The position numbers and the translations under genes are program-made. A DNA stretch of 64,000 nt from the NCBI GenBank assembly GCA_963575745.1, contig CAUYUJ010014183.1:1144325-1208324 (forward strand), in the 5' to 3' direction. Of this stretch, positions 41,291 through 51,060 are shown in pieces. The DNA is from Prorocentrum cordatum. Lineage: Eukaryota; Sar; Dinophyceae; Prorocentrales; Prorocentraceae. The stretch's first letter is position 1; every line of letters begins with the position of its first letter. The notes below the pieces were generated by a model. The model did no database searches. It saw only the letters and a program-made list of their open reading frames with translations, and was not told the origin of the DNA.

Positions 41291-44200
41291 CATGGGGAAA
41301 AAGGTTCTGCCCTGTACCGTGCGCGCAGGCAATCTCTGCGCTCCTTGTGTGCTGCTGGACGAACTTCTGATGGGTCTCGATCTCCTGCTGCAACTTCTGG
41401 ATCATGATCAGGGATTCGGAGGCCGAGAACCCAGTAGAGGTCGTCGAGCCGGAAGGGTTCCCTTCCATGCTGGCTGGTGGTTGTGCCTGGCGGGCCAACC
41501 TACGCTCCTCGAGTACCTGACGAGCTGAGGCCGGGTCGGTCGGGTCCGTTTCGTCGAAGATGCCCTTGCCAAGAGCTGCCCGCTTGCGAGCGCTCATGAA
41601 CTGCTCATCGTATATGAGGCGCCACTGCTGCTTCTCGAGGAAGGCCCGAACCACTCCGAATGCCTGCCAGCTTGCCTTGGTTAAACCGTCGGCGATCTGT
41701 GCGTGGGAGTGAACCCAGCGCACGACCGTTTGACCCTCGTCCAGGGCATTGCGGAGAGCCAAAGCCTCGATGGCTGTCCTCCGCTCTTCCAGTCCCAGTC
41801 CCGCCGACTGAGATCGCACCACGCCGTCGTAGAAGGCCTTGCAGTCCGTCACCAGGATGGCTGGTAATCGTCGTAGTGCTGCTGCGGTGTCTTGCAGTGG
41901 AGACATATGGTGTAGAAGTTCGGCAAGTACCAGTCGCACCATGCTCTGCTCGCCCTCGGCGTCGCCGGCTTCCTGCACCTCTGCCGCCAGGCTAGACCGA
42001 GCCACGCGGCGCAGCTTCTTGGAGCCCCAGTCGAGGACCGTGAACTCGGAGAGCTTTCCGTCCATGGCCGCCTTGGAGGAGATAGCGGTGATATGACCAC
42101 CCTGGGAGTGTCCATCCGGGCGGCTGGCCCAGGCTGCGTCGCACCAGGTGAAGATGGCGAGGTCGTCCAGGGCGTGCCGGTAGATCCTGATCCCCATGTG
42201 GCGGCTCTGCTTGACGAGTTTGACGATGTTGTTAGCGGCCGTGAAGAGGTTGTGAGTACCTGCTGGTATCTTCATCTGGAGGTCGGCTACCCACGATAAG
42301 AGAAATGGCATGGTATTCACGCCAAGCCAGTAGATCTCGCCGCAGAACGCCCTGAGCACCGTCTTGTCAGAGTCCTTGAGGCTGTCGGTGGTCCGATGCT
42401 TACTGCCGCTGGCCGCCTTGACCTCCTTGATCTTGTCGATATACGACTTCTGGTGGAGGAAGAAACCCTGCTCGCTCTCCTCGATGGTGACGCCGCACTG
42501 TTCGAGAGAGGTGAGCCCGTCATTCATGTCCTCCCAGGTGCCCCACTTGTAGAGCCCTCGGATCCGCTTGACCATGTCCTGCCACTCAGGGTGGGAGGTA
42601 TCTCCTGCCATGATGAAGTCGTCGACGTGGGCCATGATCATACCAATGAGCCTGCCCGTCCTGGAACATCGTGCTTTCCAGAGGCAGGGCTCCAACTCGC
42701 AGGCTTGAAGTCGAAGTTTCGCAAAGTCGTGCTTGACCGTCTCCCACCAGTGCCGGGGCGCCTCGCCGATCCCATATCCAGGTTTCACGACCTGGAGGAT
42801 TTCCCCTTCCTGCACGTGGAAGGCCTTTCTGAGGACGGCGTCCGGCTCGATGAAGAGGTCCTTGTCGAGGTCGTGGGCCTGCAGAAAGGCGGAGGTGACG
42901 TCGCCCTTGATGAGCTTCCAGCGGTTCGCGGCGGCCACTGTTAGCATCACGTGACGGGCGCGCCGAGACGCGGTGGGGCTGGCTGTCGGCTCCTGTCCTA
43001 GGTCCTTCGTCTGGTAGCCGAGGAGGACGAGCCGGGCCTTCGCCTTCCCATCGGACTTGCGGGTGAAGAGCCACCTTGCCCGGATGACGTCCGCCGCGTC
43101 CTTGACCCGAGATATCGGGACAGCGCGGAGTCCCTGATGCTGGATCCAGTTGTTCGTCTCCTTGGCGATGGCCGCCTCGAGCTCCTCACGCTCGGTGGCG
43201 TTCATCTTGGACCAGGTCAGCTCCACCTTGTCCTTCCGGCGCTGGTTGACGACGAAGCTGTCCAGGATGTGGCTCATCAAACCTCGGCGTCCGTCTGGAG
43301 GGATATTCTCGTCCTGCAAGTACTCGAAGTAGACGGTCTGCTGTTCGTCGATGCCGAGGGTGATGTCCAACTTGTCCTTGAAGAGGTTGACCAGGTGGTT
43401 GCTGTCGAACAGCGCGTCGGCCATCTCCTCGTCTGCGCCTCTCTGTCGCTTCTCCGGCGGCACGTGCAAATCGAGCTCTGGTCCGCGGTGTGTCATGCGC
43501 CATCTGGGTCTCGACTCGCCTCGGGATGCGGCGCCGGCCGCCGATGAGGTCGAGGTCGCGGGAGGCGGACGCGATGCTGTTCGAGACTCCGTCCTGACTG
43601 CCGCTGAGGTAGATGCTTTCCCTGGCGTTCGTGATGGGGCTGCTGACCGGTCAGCTGCACGAGCCGGTGGTGACCGGGACCGTCGGACATCTGGTTCACT
43701 CGGTTCCACTTCAGGTTGCGTCGCTGAGCTTGGTGTTGGTGGCCTGGAGGAATCAGGATCGCCGGGTGTGTCGTTGTCGGCGCCTGATGGGAGTCCCGCC
43801 TCGCTGTTGTTCTCGAGAGTCTGGCCCTCGGTCGCGGGGATCGCCATCGTCGGCTGCGGTGGAGGTTCGTACTCTCGGAGGTCTGGAGGATTTTGTCCGA
43901 GAAGGTCTTCGTAGGTACCGCCCTTGGCTGTCTCCAAGATCTCCGTCATGGTCTTGCCAAGGTTGCTCTGCCGCTGCAATTCGGCGATCATCTTCTCTGC
44001 CTCCGAGGCGACGCGCAGCTGCTCCGGGGCGCACCTGATGAGCACGCTCCCGTGGGAGATCCAGATGACCGAGGTAGGACGGGCGCGCCCGTCCACGTGT
44101 CGTTTTTCCTGCGCAAGGACACGAGCAGGGCCGTACCACCCGCCCTTCTTCCCAGGGCGAGGGTCCAGGCCTTTCCCTTTGCGCCAGAAGTAGACGAGGT

Positions 44201-47105
44201 CCCCCGGATTCCAGGTCTGATAGACCCGGTTGCGAGCCTGCTCGGCGTGTCGACGACGCTCAGCATACTCTACTTCCAGGAAGCTTTTGCGCGCGAGGAG
44301 GCGCCTCTGCTCCTGAGTCTCCCCGGTGTCCCCGTCAATGATGGCGAACGGGTTGCTCGAGGCCGGCATCCCAGAGACGCCCATCACGTGCTCGAACGGG
44401 GAGTGGTTGCCGACCTTGTCCATGCTGTTGATCGCGCTCACGGCCCAGGACACCAACTCCTCGACCGGGCAGTCGGGGTCCAGCGTTGCCAGCTTCGTCA
44501 TCAGTCGCTTGAAAAGCTGGATGCGCCTCTCGACCTTGCCCATCAGCCAGTGGGCCTCGCCCGGGGCAATCCACAGCTCGATGCCGCGGTCCGAACACCA
44601 CCTGGCCACTGCTTGTGAACGATGACATCCTTCGGGGTCCAGACGGAGAAGGCTGGGGCGGCGGTAGTGTCCGCACCAGTCATTCCATGTTGAAATCACC
44701 TCCTGAGTCGATCTGTTGCCATTGCGCTCTCCCTTCTGTCCATGATAGGTGACACTGGTGAGCCCGGATCCCTCGTCGATGTTCAACGTCATCAGGAAAG
44801 AGTCCTGCTTCGGCGAGAGCCACTCGAGCCCGTCGGAGGCCAGCACCTCTAGGACGCCTGGCAACTCGATGCCCGAGGCGACCCTGACGGCTTTTGGTAA
44901 TTGTCCCGCATGGCATGCGTGACAATGGTGGCGAAGAACTGCTCGTAGGACCTGGAGAGGTGCTCCCGATGCCTTGAGGATCTTGTACAGTGTCTTGTTG
45001 CTCGGGTGGCCGAGGTTGCGGTGGAGCCGCGTCAGCCGTTGCTCGATCTCCAGCTCCTCCTTCTTGGTCGGTGTCTCGGAGATGCCCAGGCCCTTCATGA
45101 CCGACTCGTCGTCCATGGCCTCGGGGTTATCCTGCAAGAGGTCCTCGTCGAGGGCCTCCTCCATCTCCTCTTCAGCGTCCTCTGGGATCTGTTCCAAGCT
45201 GGTGAAGATCTCCTTGCCGTACCTCGCGCTGGTGTTCGTCTTCAGGATATGCTTTGCCCAAGCCTTACACAATGCTGGTGGGTAGAAGGCCGTCTGGGCC
45301 ACCACCTGTCCGTCCTCGATGGGGCGGTGCGTGTGGTTGTCGCCCCTGCCAGGGCGGTTGGAGCACGTCCTGCCGAGCTTAGCGCCGAACTCCGGGCCTG
45401 TCGAGCATATGCGCCATGCCTTCCTCATCAGCAGGCCGGAACGAGCTTCACGAAATCCGTACGCACAGCCATGGATGATCGTCTCGTGCATCTGGTCGCG
45501 CATCGCCTTGATCGAGGGCGACCTGGTCCAGCTTCGGCTGGAAGCTGGCTGTTCGAGCTCGGTGTGGCAGTCGTGAATCTTCTTCGAGTCTTCCCAGAGG
45601 CTCTTGCAGTTCCGCTGGATCCGTCGGGCCTTGCGCACCTTCGCCAGATACGTGGCCTTCTGCTGAGCTGTCTTCTGGTTGAGGTTCTGGATCGGGCAGT
45701 CTGCTGTACATGGCGGGCTGAGAACCAAGCGGCGCGGTCGGAGTCGTCGGAGAAGGTGAAGCGCGCGTCGAAGCCCGGTTGCCGTTCCCATGTCGATCCC
45801 ATTGAAGAGGCCGCACCTGAACACTTTGCCTCCCTGGTCCTGCACGGCCTTGCTGAGGCTCGAGTCCTCCGGACAGCACACCTCCATCAGGTCGATGCGG
45901 TAGGGCTTGCCGAGCTCCGTCAGGTCCTCGGCGATGGTCTGGTAGATCTCGTCCAGGACCTTGTCGTGGCTCTCGTAGAACATCTTGAGATCCTGGTCGT
46001 CGAGCTGCTTCAGCGTTTCCTCTTCGAGTCCATCTCCGACAGTTCCGAGTCGTCGAGCATCTCCGGAGTGAACTTCCAGCCCCCCTGTATCTCCGGGGAG
46101 TTCAGCTTGTTGGACAGGCGCCGCCAGCGTAGAGCCACTGCCTGCTCCCGGATGGTCACCTCCGTCGCCTTCGTGCACGTGTGGCTCTTGCCTCCGCGGC
46201 AGCTGCACCCCCGAATCGTCTTCCCGAGGGTCCCGCAGCAGGAGCACGCGGACTTCGGAGGTCTCGTCACTGGCTGAGCCCCCGCTGGACTCGAGGGGGC
46301 GCTGCTGGCTGTCGCTGCTGATGCCGCTGCTAGTGTCCCGGTTGATCCCTGCTGTGGGGTCTTGAGGCACTGGTGGCTCCTGCCCCCGAAGCAGCTGCAC
46401 CCGCGCTTGGTCTTCCCCAGAGCTCCGCAGCAGCCGCGCTTCCCCACTGGGTTGTACCACTTCGCTGGTAGCTCCGGAGTAGCTGGTGTTGCTGTTGATG
46501 TTGGCGTCGGGGTCGCTGGAGCCGAAGTTGGCGATCCCCTCGTGCGAGGGCGGCTCCACTCGGGGCGGGCCACCGGCACAGGTGGCGGCTGTTGCTCCGA
46601 GGATTGCCCAGCCAAAGAACCGTCGCTGCATGTCATCCAAGCGGCCAGTGGCGGCCTGGGAAGAATATGGAGGTCGTGAAAGACTGCTGGTTGAGGCTAT
46701 TGCCGAGTTGATGAACTGAGCCGAAGGTGGCTGCGAACAGCATGATGATGAACACCGATGGTATTGTGCTGGCTCATCGCTTTGCTTTTCCGTAATTTGA
46801 TCCTGAGGCTTGCTTGCTAACGGTCCTCTTGGCTGTGATGATGTCCCGATCGACGGTGATGATGAAGAGAGCCGGTCGGATGACCTGACCGTCCGTCCGA
46901 ACGAAATCGAGGTTTCCGTCGCTCGAGCCGATCCGCTCCGTGTCGCAGTTTCCGTCGCTCTGGTAGGTGTCCGTGCCGCCGAGGTTTCCGTCGCTCTGGT
47001 AGGTGTTTCGAACTCGCGGTGACCGAGTCGGTGTGGCCCCCCCGATGATGAGGTTGACAATCGAGATAAATTCCCTTCTGCTGCCATCATCAGGGGGCGC
47101 TGTCC
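41286..47105 (-). CDS. Element B Pol: Cys-rich region, methyltransferase-like domain, integrase, RT, RNase H
   Basis: Same frame as the Gag-protease ORF after one TAG; the first ATGs are at 47090 and 47087. Residue positions are counted from 47090. Residues 1-370 are low complexity in this frame; the overlapping frame at 46010-46636 encodes a duplicated Cys-rich module (see findings). Residues ~395-640: methyltransferase-like domain with DLMEVCC (~400), LVLSPPCT (~458) and ELEQP (~513). Integrase ~690-900: LHRNLGHPSN...CHACH finger, ASDGLEW, LDPEGC and GKVERRIQ. RT_2 ~1290-1500: ARWLFTRK, KGDVTSAFLQ and AHVDDFIMAG. RNase H ~1640-1790: TWCDAAWAS, SSLAAEVQEA, VTDCKAFYDG and IADGLTKASW. A charged C-terminal tail ends in the LTR. 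Catalytic residues of integrase, RT and RNase H all appear present. Confidence 0.88.
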   Translation of the reverse strand, partial: GQRPLMMAAEGNLSRLSTSSSGGPHRLGHREFETPTRATETSAARTPTRATETATRSGSARATETSISFGRTVRSSDRLSSSSPSIGTSSQPRGPLASKPQDQITEKQSDEPAQYHRCSSSCCSQPPSAQFINSAIASTSSLSRPPYSSQAATGRLDDMQRRFFGWAILGATAATCAGGPPRVEPPSHEGIANFGSSDPDANINSNTSYSGATSEVVQPSGEARLLRSSGEDQARVQLLRGQEPPVPQDPTAGINRDTSSGISSDSQQRPLESSGGSASDETSEVRVLLLRDPREDDSGVQLPRRQEPHVHEGDGGDHPGAGSGSTLAAPVQQAELPGDTGGLEVHSGDARRLGTVGDGLEEETLKQLDDQDLKMFYESHDKVLDEIYQTIAEDLTELGKPYRIDLMEVCCPEDSSLSKAVQDQGGKVFRCGLFNGIDMGTATGLRRALHLLRRLRPRRLVLSPPCTADCPIQNLNQKTAQQKATYLAKVRKARRIQRNCKSLWEDSKKIHDCHTELEQPASSRSWTRSPSIKAMRDQMHETIIHGCAYGFREARSGLLMRKAWRICSTGPEFGAKLGRTCSNRPGRGDNHTHRPIEDGQVVAQTAFYPPALCKAWAKHILKTNTSARYGKEIFTSLEQIPEDAEEEMEEALDEDLLQDNPEAMDDESVMKGLGISETPTKKEELEIEQRLTRLHRNLGHPSNKTLYKILKASGAPLQVLRAVLRHHCHACHAGQLPKAVRVASGIELPGVLEVLASDGLEWLSPKQDSFLMTLNIDEGSGLTSVTYHGQKGERNGNRSTQEVISTWNDWCGHYRRPSLLRLDPEGCHRSQAVARWCSDRGIELWIAPGEAHWLMGKVERRIQLFKRLMTKLATLDPDCPVEELVSWAVSAINSMDKVGNHSPFEHVMGVSGMPASSNPFAIIDGDTGETQEQRRLLARKSFLEVEYAERRRHAEQARNRVYQTWNPGDLVYFWRKGKGLDPRPGKKGGWYGPARVLAQEKRHVDGRARPTSVIWISHGSVLIRCAPEQLRVASEAEKMIAELQRQSNLGKTMTEILETAKGGTYEDLLGQNPPDLREYEPPPQPTMAIPATEGQTLENNSEAGLPSGADNDTPGDPDSSRPPTPSSATQPEVEPSEPDVRRSRSPPARAADRSAAPSRTPGKASTSAAVRTESRTASRPPPATSTSSAAGAASRGESRPRWRMTHRGPELDLHVPPEKRQRGADEEMADALFDSNHLVNLFKDKLDITLGIDEQQTVYFEYLQDENIPPDGRRGLMSHILDSFVVNQRRKDKVELTWSKMNATEREELEAAIAKETNNWIQHQGLRAVPISRVKDAADVIRARWLFTRKSDGKAKARLVLLGYQTKDLGQEPTASPTASRRARHVMLTVAAANRWKLIKGDVTSAFLQAHDLDKDLFIEPDAVLRKAFHVQEGEILQVVKPGYGIGEAPRHWWETVKHDFAKLRLQACELEPCLWKARCSRTGRLIGMIMAHVDDFIMAGDTSHPEWQDMVKRIRGLYKWGTWEDMNDGLTSLEQCGVTIEESEQGFFLHQKSYIDKIKEVKAASGSKHRTTDSLKDSDKTVLRAFCGEIYWLGVNTMPFLLSWVADLQMKIPAGTHNLFTAANNIVKLVKQSRHMGIRIYRHALDDLAIFTWCDAAWASRPDGHSQGGHITAISSKAAMDGKLSEFTVLDWGSKKLRRVARSSLAAEVQEAGDAEGEQSMVRLVLAELLHHMSPLQDTAAALRRLPAILVTDCKAFYDGVVRSQSAGLGLEERRTAIEALALRNALDEGQTVVRWVHSHAQIADGLTKASWQAFGVVRAFLEKQQWRLIYDEQFMSARKRAALGKGIFDETDPTDPASARQVLEERRLARQAQPPASMEGNPSGSTTSTGFSASESLIMIQKLQQEIETHQKFVQQHTRSAEIACAHGTGQNLFPHV

Positions 47106-48794
47106 CTAGCGTACCGCAGGGCAGCAGCTGCACAGAGCGGCCTCTTCGGGCAGCTCCTCCACCAAAACATCGGGCGCCGTCGCTTCGGACGTCATGCACC
47201 CGGCACTCGGCAAGGAAAGCGGCACCTCCTTCCACCACTGCGGCGTAGTCAGGTTGACGGCCATATGGTTGCTCGAGAGGCGCTCGCAGTAGAACACCTT
47301 GTTGCCCATGGTCGGAAGGCCGATCCAGTTCCGGCCGCAGTCGACCACAACCTTCAGCGAGTCAGTCAGAATGTCCATGCCCAGGAGGATCGGCACGCGG
47401 TTCGGCATCACCGACAGCTTGACCTCGGTCAGGTCGCCGCCGAGGAACACGTTCCCTTTCACCGTGCCCATCGAGCTCTTCTGGAGGCCGTCGCCGAAGG
47501 TGAAGGAGCACTCGTCATGTGTCGTCTCGAACTCCTGGCCGTGCTGGTCCAGCATCTCGTACATGAGGTTCTCGACGCTCTCGAGGCCGCCGAGGCTCTT
47601 CGTGGCCCCGATGTCGAGGATCGCCCAGATGCCGTCGCGCTCCAGGAGGTAGAGGTACTCGTCGAGGGCGGACAGGACGAAGCCGTTGTGAGTAGTCCCA
47701 CGAGCTCCATCTCTCGTATTATCTTTCTTGAACCTCTCGTTGCAGTCCGCCGCTCGATGACCATATTCGCCGCACGCGATGCACTTCATCTTGGACATGT
47801 CACGTCCCTTGCCCGTGTCGAAGCGGGCACGGCCTCGACCGTTCTTGCCGCGGCCACGCTGGAAGCCTCGTCCCGTGTTCGGAGGCGGGGGCACGCGATC
47901 GGGGTCCTTGAGCGACACGACCGGGTAGTAGTCGCGGGACACTCGAAGGCGTCGGATCAGGTCACGAGCGTCCTTGAAGCTCCTGCCCACCTGCTTGAAC
48001 TCTGCGATCACCTCGTTGTCCGCTGGGTTGTCGTCAGCTGGCTCCTCATATTCGTCTTCTTCAGCGAGGGTGATCAGCTGCTCGACAACCTCTGTAAAAT
48101 CAATATCTTCCCCACCAGTCTCGTCCTCAACGTCGTCGACGGGCGTGTCCTCATAGAAGGCCCTCCGGTGCTGCTTGCCGTCGAGCTCCGCCAGCGCCTC
48201 CGCCGGGAAGCGCGTGAGCAAGGCCTTGTATGTCTTACCAAAGTTGAGGTCGCCACCTGCAGTGGCGGTGATCTCTCCACGTTGAACAGGGGATAACTTG
48301 GACTTCCGGAGGAACCACCATGTCCGTAGAGGCTTCGCAATCACTTCAGTCACACTGGAATCGATGACTTGGAGCTGCATCAACAGCTCGCGCTCCTTCT
48401 TCTCGAATCTGGCGGCCCAGTCCTGGAAGGTCTCGCCCGAGTTCCTGCTGACCTTCAGGAAGAACTCCTCCGCGAGGAGGCCCGTGTCATTAAGGCTGGT
48501 GAAGTCCAGCTTCTCCAATGCATACTGAAACACTTTGTTCCAACCAATCAACACTCCATCCTTGTCGATCTCGTCGACCGTGTCGATGTCCGGGCAGCTT
48601 TCCACCGTCGTCCGGACTCGCGCCCCGAGGGCGCGCACCAGCTGCGGGCCACACACGTAGCGCTCCGCAGTCTTGATGCTCTTGGTGAACATGGAGACAT
48701 CAAACTTGTAGCTCATCAACTTGTCTGCTTCGCCGTTCCATGAGGGGACGTCGACGCGCGTCGTCGGTGGCCCGCTGGCTGCTGTAGTCGCCAT
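47106..48794 (-). CDS. Element B Gag-protease
   Basis: 562 codons from an ATG at 48792-48794, 57 bases after the 5' LTR, to TAG at 47106-47108. Residues 1-300 form a copia-type Gag (Trp-poor, helix-rich, with the motif QDWAARFEKKERELL near residue 120). A basic RGRGKNGRGRARF stretch precedes a canonical CCHC zinc knuckle, CIACGEYGHRAADC, near residue 335-350. The aspartic protease signature AILDIGATKSLGG is near residue 393 (Ile in place of Thr or Ser of D-T/S-G), with the second conserved LLGMDIL segment near 473. The ORF ends in a short Cys-containing tail. The protein would assemble the particle and process the polyprotein. Confidence 0.87.
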   Translation of the reverse strand: MATTAASGPPTTRVDVPSWNGEADKLMSYKFDVSMFTKSIKTAERYVCGPQLVRALGARVRTTVESCPDIDTVDEIDKDGVLIGWNKVFQYALEKLDFTSLNDTGLLAEEFFLKVSRNSGETFQDWAARFEKKERELLMQLQVIDSSVTEVIAKPLRTWWFLRKSKLSPVQRGEITATAGGDLNFGKTYKALLTRFPAEALAELDGKQHRRAFYEDTPVDDVEDETGGEDIDFTEVVEQLITLAEEDEYEEPADDNPADNEVIAEFKQVGRSFKDARDLIRRLRVSRDYYPVVSLKDPDRVPPPPNTGRGFQRGRGKNGRGRARFDTGKGRDMSKMKCIACGEYGHRAADCNERFKKDNTRDGARGTTHNGFVLSALDEYLYLLERDGIWAILDIGATKSLGGLESVENLMYEMLDQHGQEFETTHDECSFTFGDGLQKSSMGTVKGNVFLGGDLTEVKLSVMPNRVPILLGMDILTDSLKVVVDCGRNWIGLPTMGNKVFYCERLSSNHMAVNLTTPQWWKEVPLSLPSAGCMTSEATAPDVLVEELPEEAALCSCCPAVR

Positions 48795-48838
48795 TCAGGC
48801 CGAGACCGGTGGGAGCCCGTAGTTGTCGGAGACCACAG

Positions 48839-48850
48839 GCTCCGCTACCA
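48839..48850 (-). other. Element B primer-binding site
   Basis: TGGTAGCGGAGC on the minus strand, one T after the 5' LTR, identical in sequence and spacing to element A. Confidence 0.8.
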
Positions 48851-48851
48851 A

Positions 48852-49137
48852 TCTGATTACAAGAGATCTTCCTCTAGATCGTTCACGCTGGTGACGACGA
48901 GGAGGAGCAAGAGAAAGTATGTGTCGATGTCAATTATCGTGATAATTGTCCGTGAACACCTTTTGTCCACAATATGAACGGCCGCGCTGTAGTGTGCGCG
49001 GTCTGCCTGGCACGGCCAGGCTCTGTCAGAAAGAGTCCCGCCCTCCCTCGCCTTGAGCCGAGGGTGGCGGCGAAACGGACAGGGCAGACGGGCAGGAGGC
49101 AGCTGCTGCTCAAGCTTACTCCTGCGTAGCATTCAGA
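48852..49137 (-). repeat. Element B 5' LTR (286 bp)
   Basis: One difference from the 3' LTR (48866 A against 41019 C). Confidence 0.93.
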
Positions 49138-49305
49138 CCAGAGGCCCCCCAGCGGTCCCAAGAGGCCCCCAAGAGGCCCCCAAAAGACCCCCAAGATGCC
49201 TCAAGAGGCCCCACGAGGCCCCCAAGAGGCCCCCAAGAGGCCCCCAAGAGGCCCCCAAGAGGCCCCAAGAGGCTCCAAGAGTCCCCCAAGAGGCCCCACG
49301 AGGAG
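49138..49305. repeat. Right half of the GGCCCCCAAGA array split by element B
   Basis: Begins with the CCAGA target duplication (49138-49142), then tandem CAAGAGGCCCC units of 11-12 bases. Confidence 0.9.
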
Positions 49306-49712
49306 CCCGAACGACTCACACCAGGACGAGGGGCCCGAACGACTCACACCACGAAGAGCCCGAACGACTCACACCACAAGGAGGGGCCCGAACGACTCAC
49401 ACCAGGACGAGGCGCCCGAACGACTCACACCACGAGGAGCCCGAACGACTCACACCACGACGAAGGCCCCGAACGACTCACACCACGAGGAGCCCGAACG
49501 AGTCACACCAGGAGGAGGGGCCCGAACGACTCACACCAGGACGAGGGGCCCGAACAACTCACACCACGAGAAGCCCGAACGACTCACACCAGGACGAAGA
49601 GCCCGAACGACTCACACCACGAAGAGCCCGAACGACTCACACCAGGAAGAAGGGCCCGAACGACTCACACCAGGACGAGAAACCCCAAACGACTCAAACC
49701 ACGAGGAGCGCT
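49306..49712. repeat. 25/28-bp CCCGAACGACTCACACCA minisatellite, ~15 copies
   Basis: Units begin at 49306, 49334, 49359, 49387, 49415, 49440 and onward; lengths alternate irregularly between 25 and 28 because of a variable GGACGAGGG or ACGAAGA spacer. Confidence 0.93.
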
Positions 49713-50884
49713 TTCTCTCCCTCCTCCTCCGCCTCGTCCTTCTCCCGCTCCCACCACAAGGAGGATGTACAAGGAGGCGGGAGGAAGGAGGAACAGGGGA
49801 GATATGCGGGGGCAGGCGGAAACACGCCTGAAAAACACGACTGTCGGCATGCTTCGCAAGAGTTGCTGTTTTGAGATGGGCTGGTGGGGATACGCGAAGC
49901 GTGAAGAATTCAAATCAGAGCGAGAGGGCCGACCGATCTTACAAGGTCCCTGGGTTCGTTGCTGCGGTGGGGTTCCGCAGTGTGGGCTGTCATCGTTCTG
50001 TTCTCATCTCTGAAACATGGCTATTGCTGATCAACCCTTCCGGTGCCCATCGTGTTATTCCAATTAAAGTGTCCCCCCCCAGGACTCGCCCTTTTTTGTG
50101 TATCCAAGACCGTAGTGCTGCTCAAATTGCGCTGGCCCCGCCTTACAACAACACCAACAACAATCACGTTAAGACTACGCTACGCTAAGCCATATGCCAA
50201 AGTGCTCGATACCCGCCCTTTTCGTCTATGGTCGTACCCCTCGTGGGGGTCCATCTTCCTTGCCTGCCACGTATAGTTGGCACAGCCCCTAAAACACGGG
50301 CTGAAAGAGAGAATGGAAGGACGGGACAAGGGGAAGGGAGGAGGATGGAGCACGAGAGAGATTAGCAGGAGGGGGGTTAGGAGCAACAAAACAAGTGGCA
50401 GAACCAGACACTCGGGTCGGGTGAGAGGGCCCTAACATCTAACGAGCGGGCCAGGCGGGTGGGCCCAGGCAGACGCATCGAGCAGGCGGATCGCTGAAGC
50501 GTCAACCCCGCATGGATCGCGAGGAAATCTCGAGCGATAGCGCGATTCCCAAGTAAATCGTGAATTCCAAGCGTGATTCCTGAGTGTCGCGGGCGCGGCG
50601 TATGAATCCGCCGATCATGTCGGCGTGCGTGAGGGGCTTTTCCATTCGAGTCGGGCTTTTCCGTTGGAGTCGTCGTCTCCGTCCTCCTCTGTTCCATTTG
50701 CCTGGGCCTCTTCCTCATACGCGCCGTGCAAAGCAAAATTGATCAACGTAGGAAGGGAATCGAAATGAAGCCCCTTCCCTTTGATCCCTTGCCCGCGCGG
50801 GGGGGGGGGGTCGACCCGTGGGGGGGGGTCCCGCGGGGGTGGTCGCCACCAAGATACGCTTCCCCCCCGCGAGATTCCGAGACT
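49713..50884. other. No gene seen
   Basis: Unique sequence of ordinary composition with short open frames only; no domain or RNA signature recognised. Confidence 0.4.
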
Positions 50885-51050
50885 ACCCCAGTCCCGGTCC
50901 CGGCCCCGGCCCTGGCCTCGCGAGCCTCGGCTTCGCCTAACCCTGGCCCCTGGCCAGGCTCCAGCCCCAGCACCGGCATCGGCCCTGGCCCAGGCCCCGA
51001 CTCTGGCCCCGGACCCAGCCCCAGACCCAGCCCGCCCCCGAAGAGACAGA
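50885..51050. repeat. Imperfect GGCCCN hexanucleotide repeat
   Basis: CCCCGG, CCCTGG and CCCAGC units; encodes Pro-Gly or Pro-Ser periodic peptides in several frames. Confidence 0.75.
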
Positions 51051-51060
51051 CGGCTCTGAT

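Larger units (their letters stand above)
41005..49137 (-). mobile_element. Element B: complete copia-type LTR retrotransposon carrying a methyltransferase-like domain
   Basis: An 8133-base element on the minus strand with 286-base LTRs that differ at one base (41019 C, 48866 A), a 5-bp target duplication CCAGA, the same 12-base primer-binding site as element A, a 562-codon Gag-protease ORF, an in-frame TAG and a 1934-codon Pol ORF. Order of integrase, RT and RNase H is copia type. The LTRs share no similarity with those of A, so this is a different family with the same plan. Near-identical LTRs imply recent insertion. The Pol stop codon lies inside the 3' LTR. Confidence 0.93.

Noticed and set aside
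41291-41310. Polypurine tract next to the element B 3' LTR
   Set aside because: The bases beside the LTR are pyrimidine-rich on the element strand and lie within the Pol coding sequence.
49306-49712. Possible CRISPR-like array of short spaced repeats
   Set aside because: Spacers are near-identical variants of the unit, and context is eukaryotic repeat DNA; it is a minisatellite.
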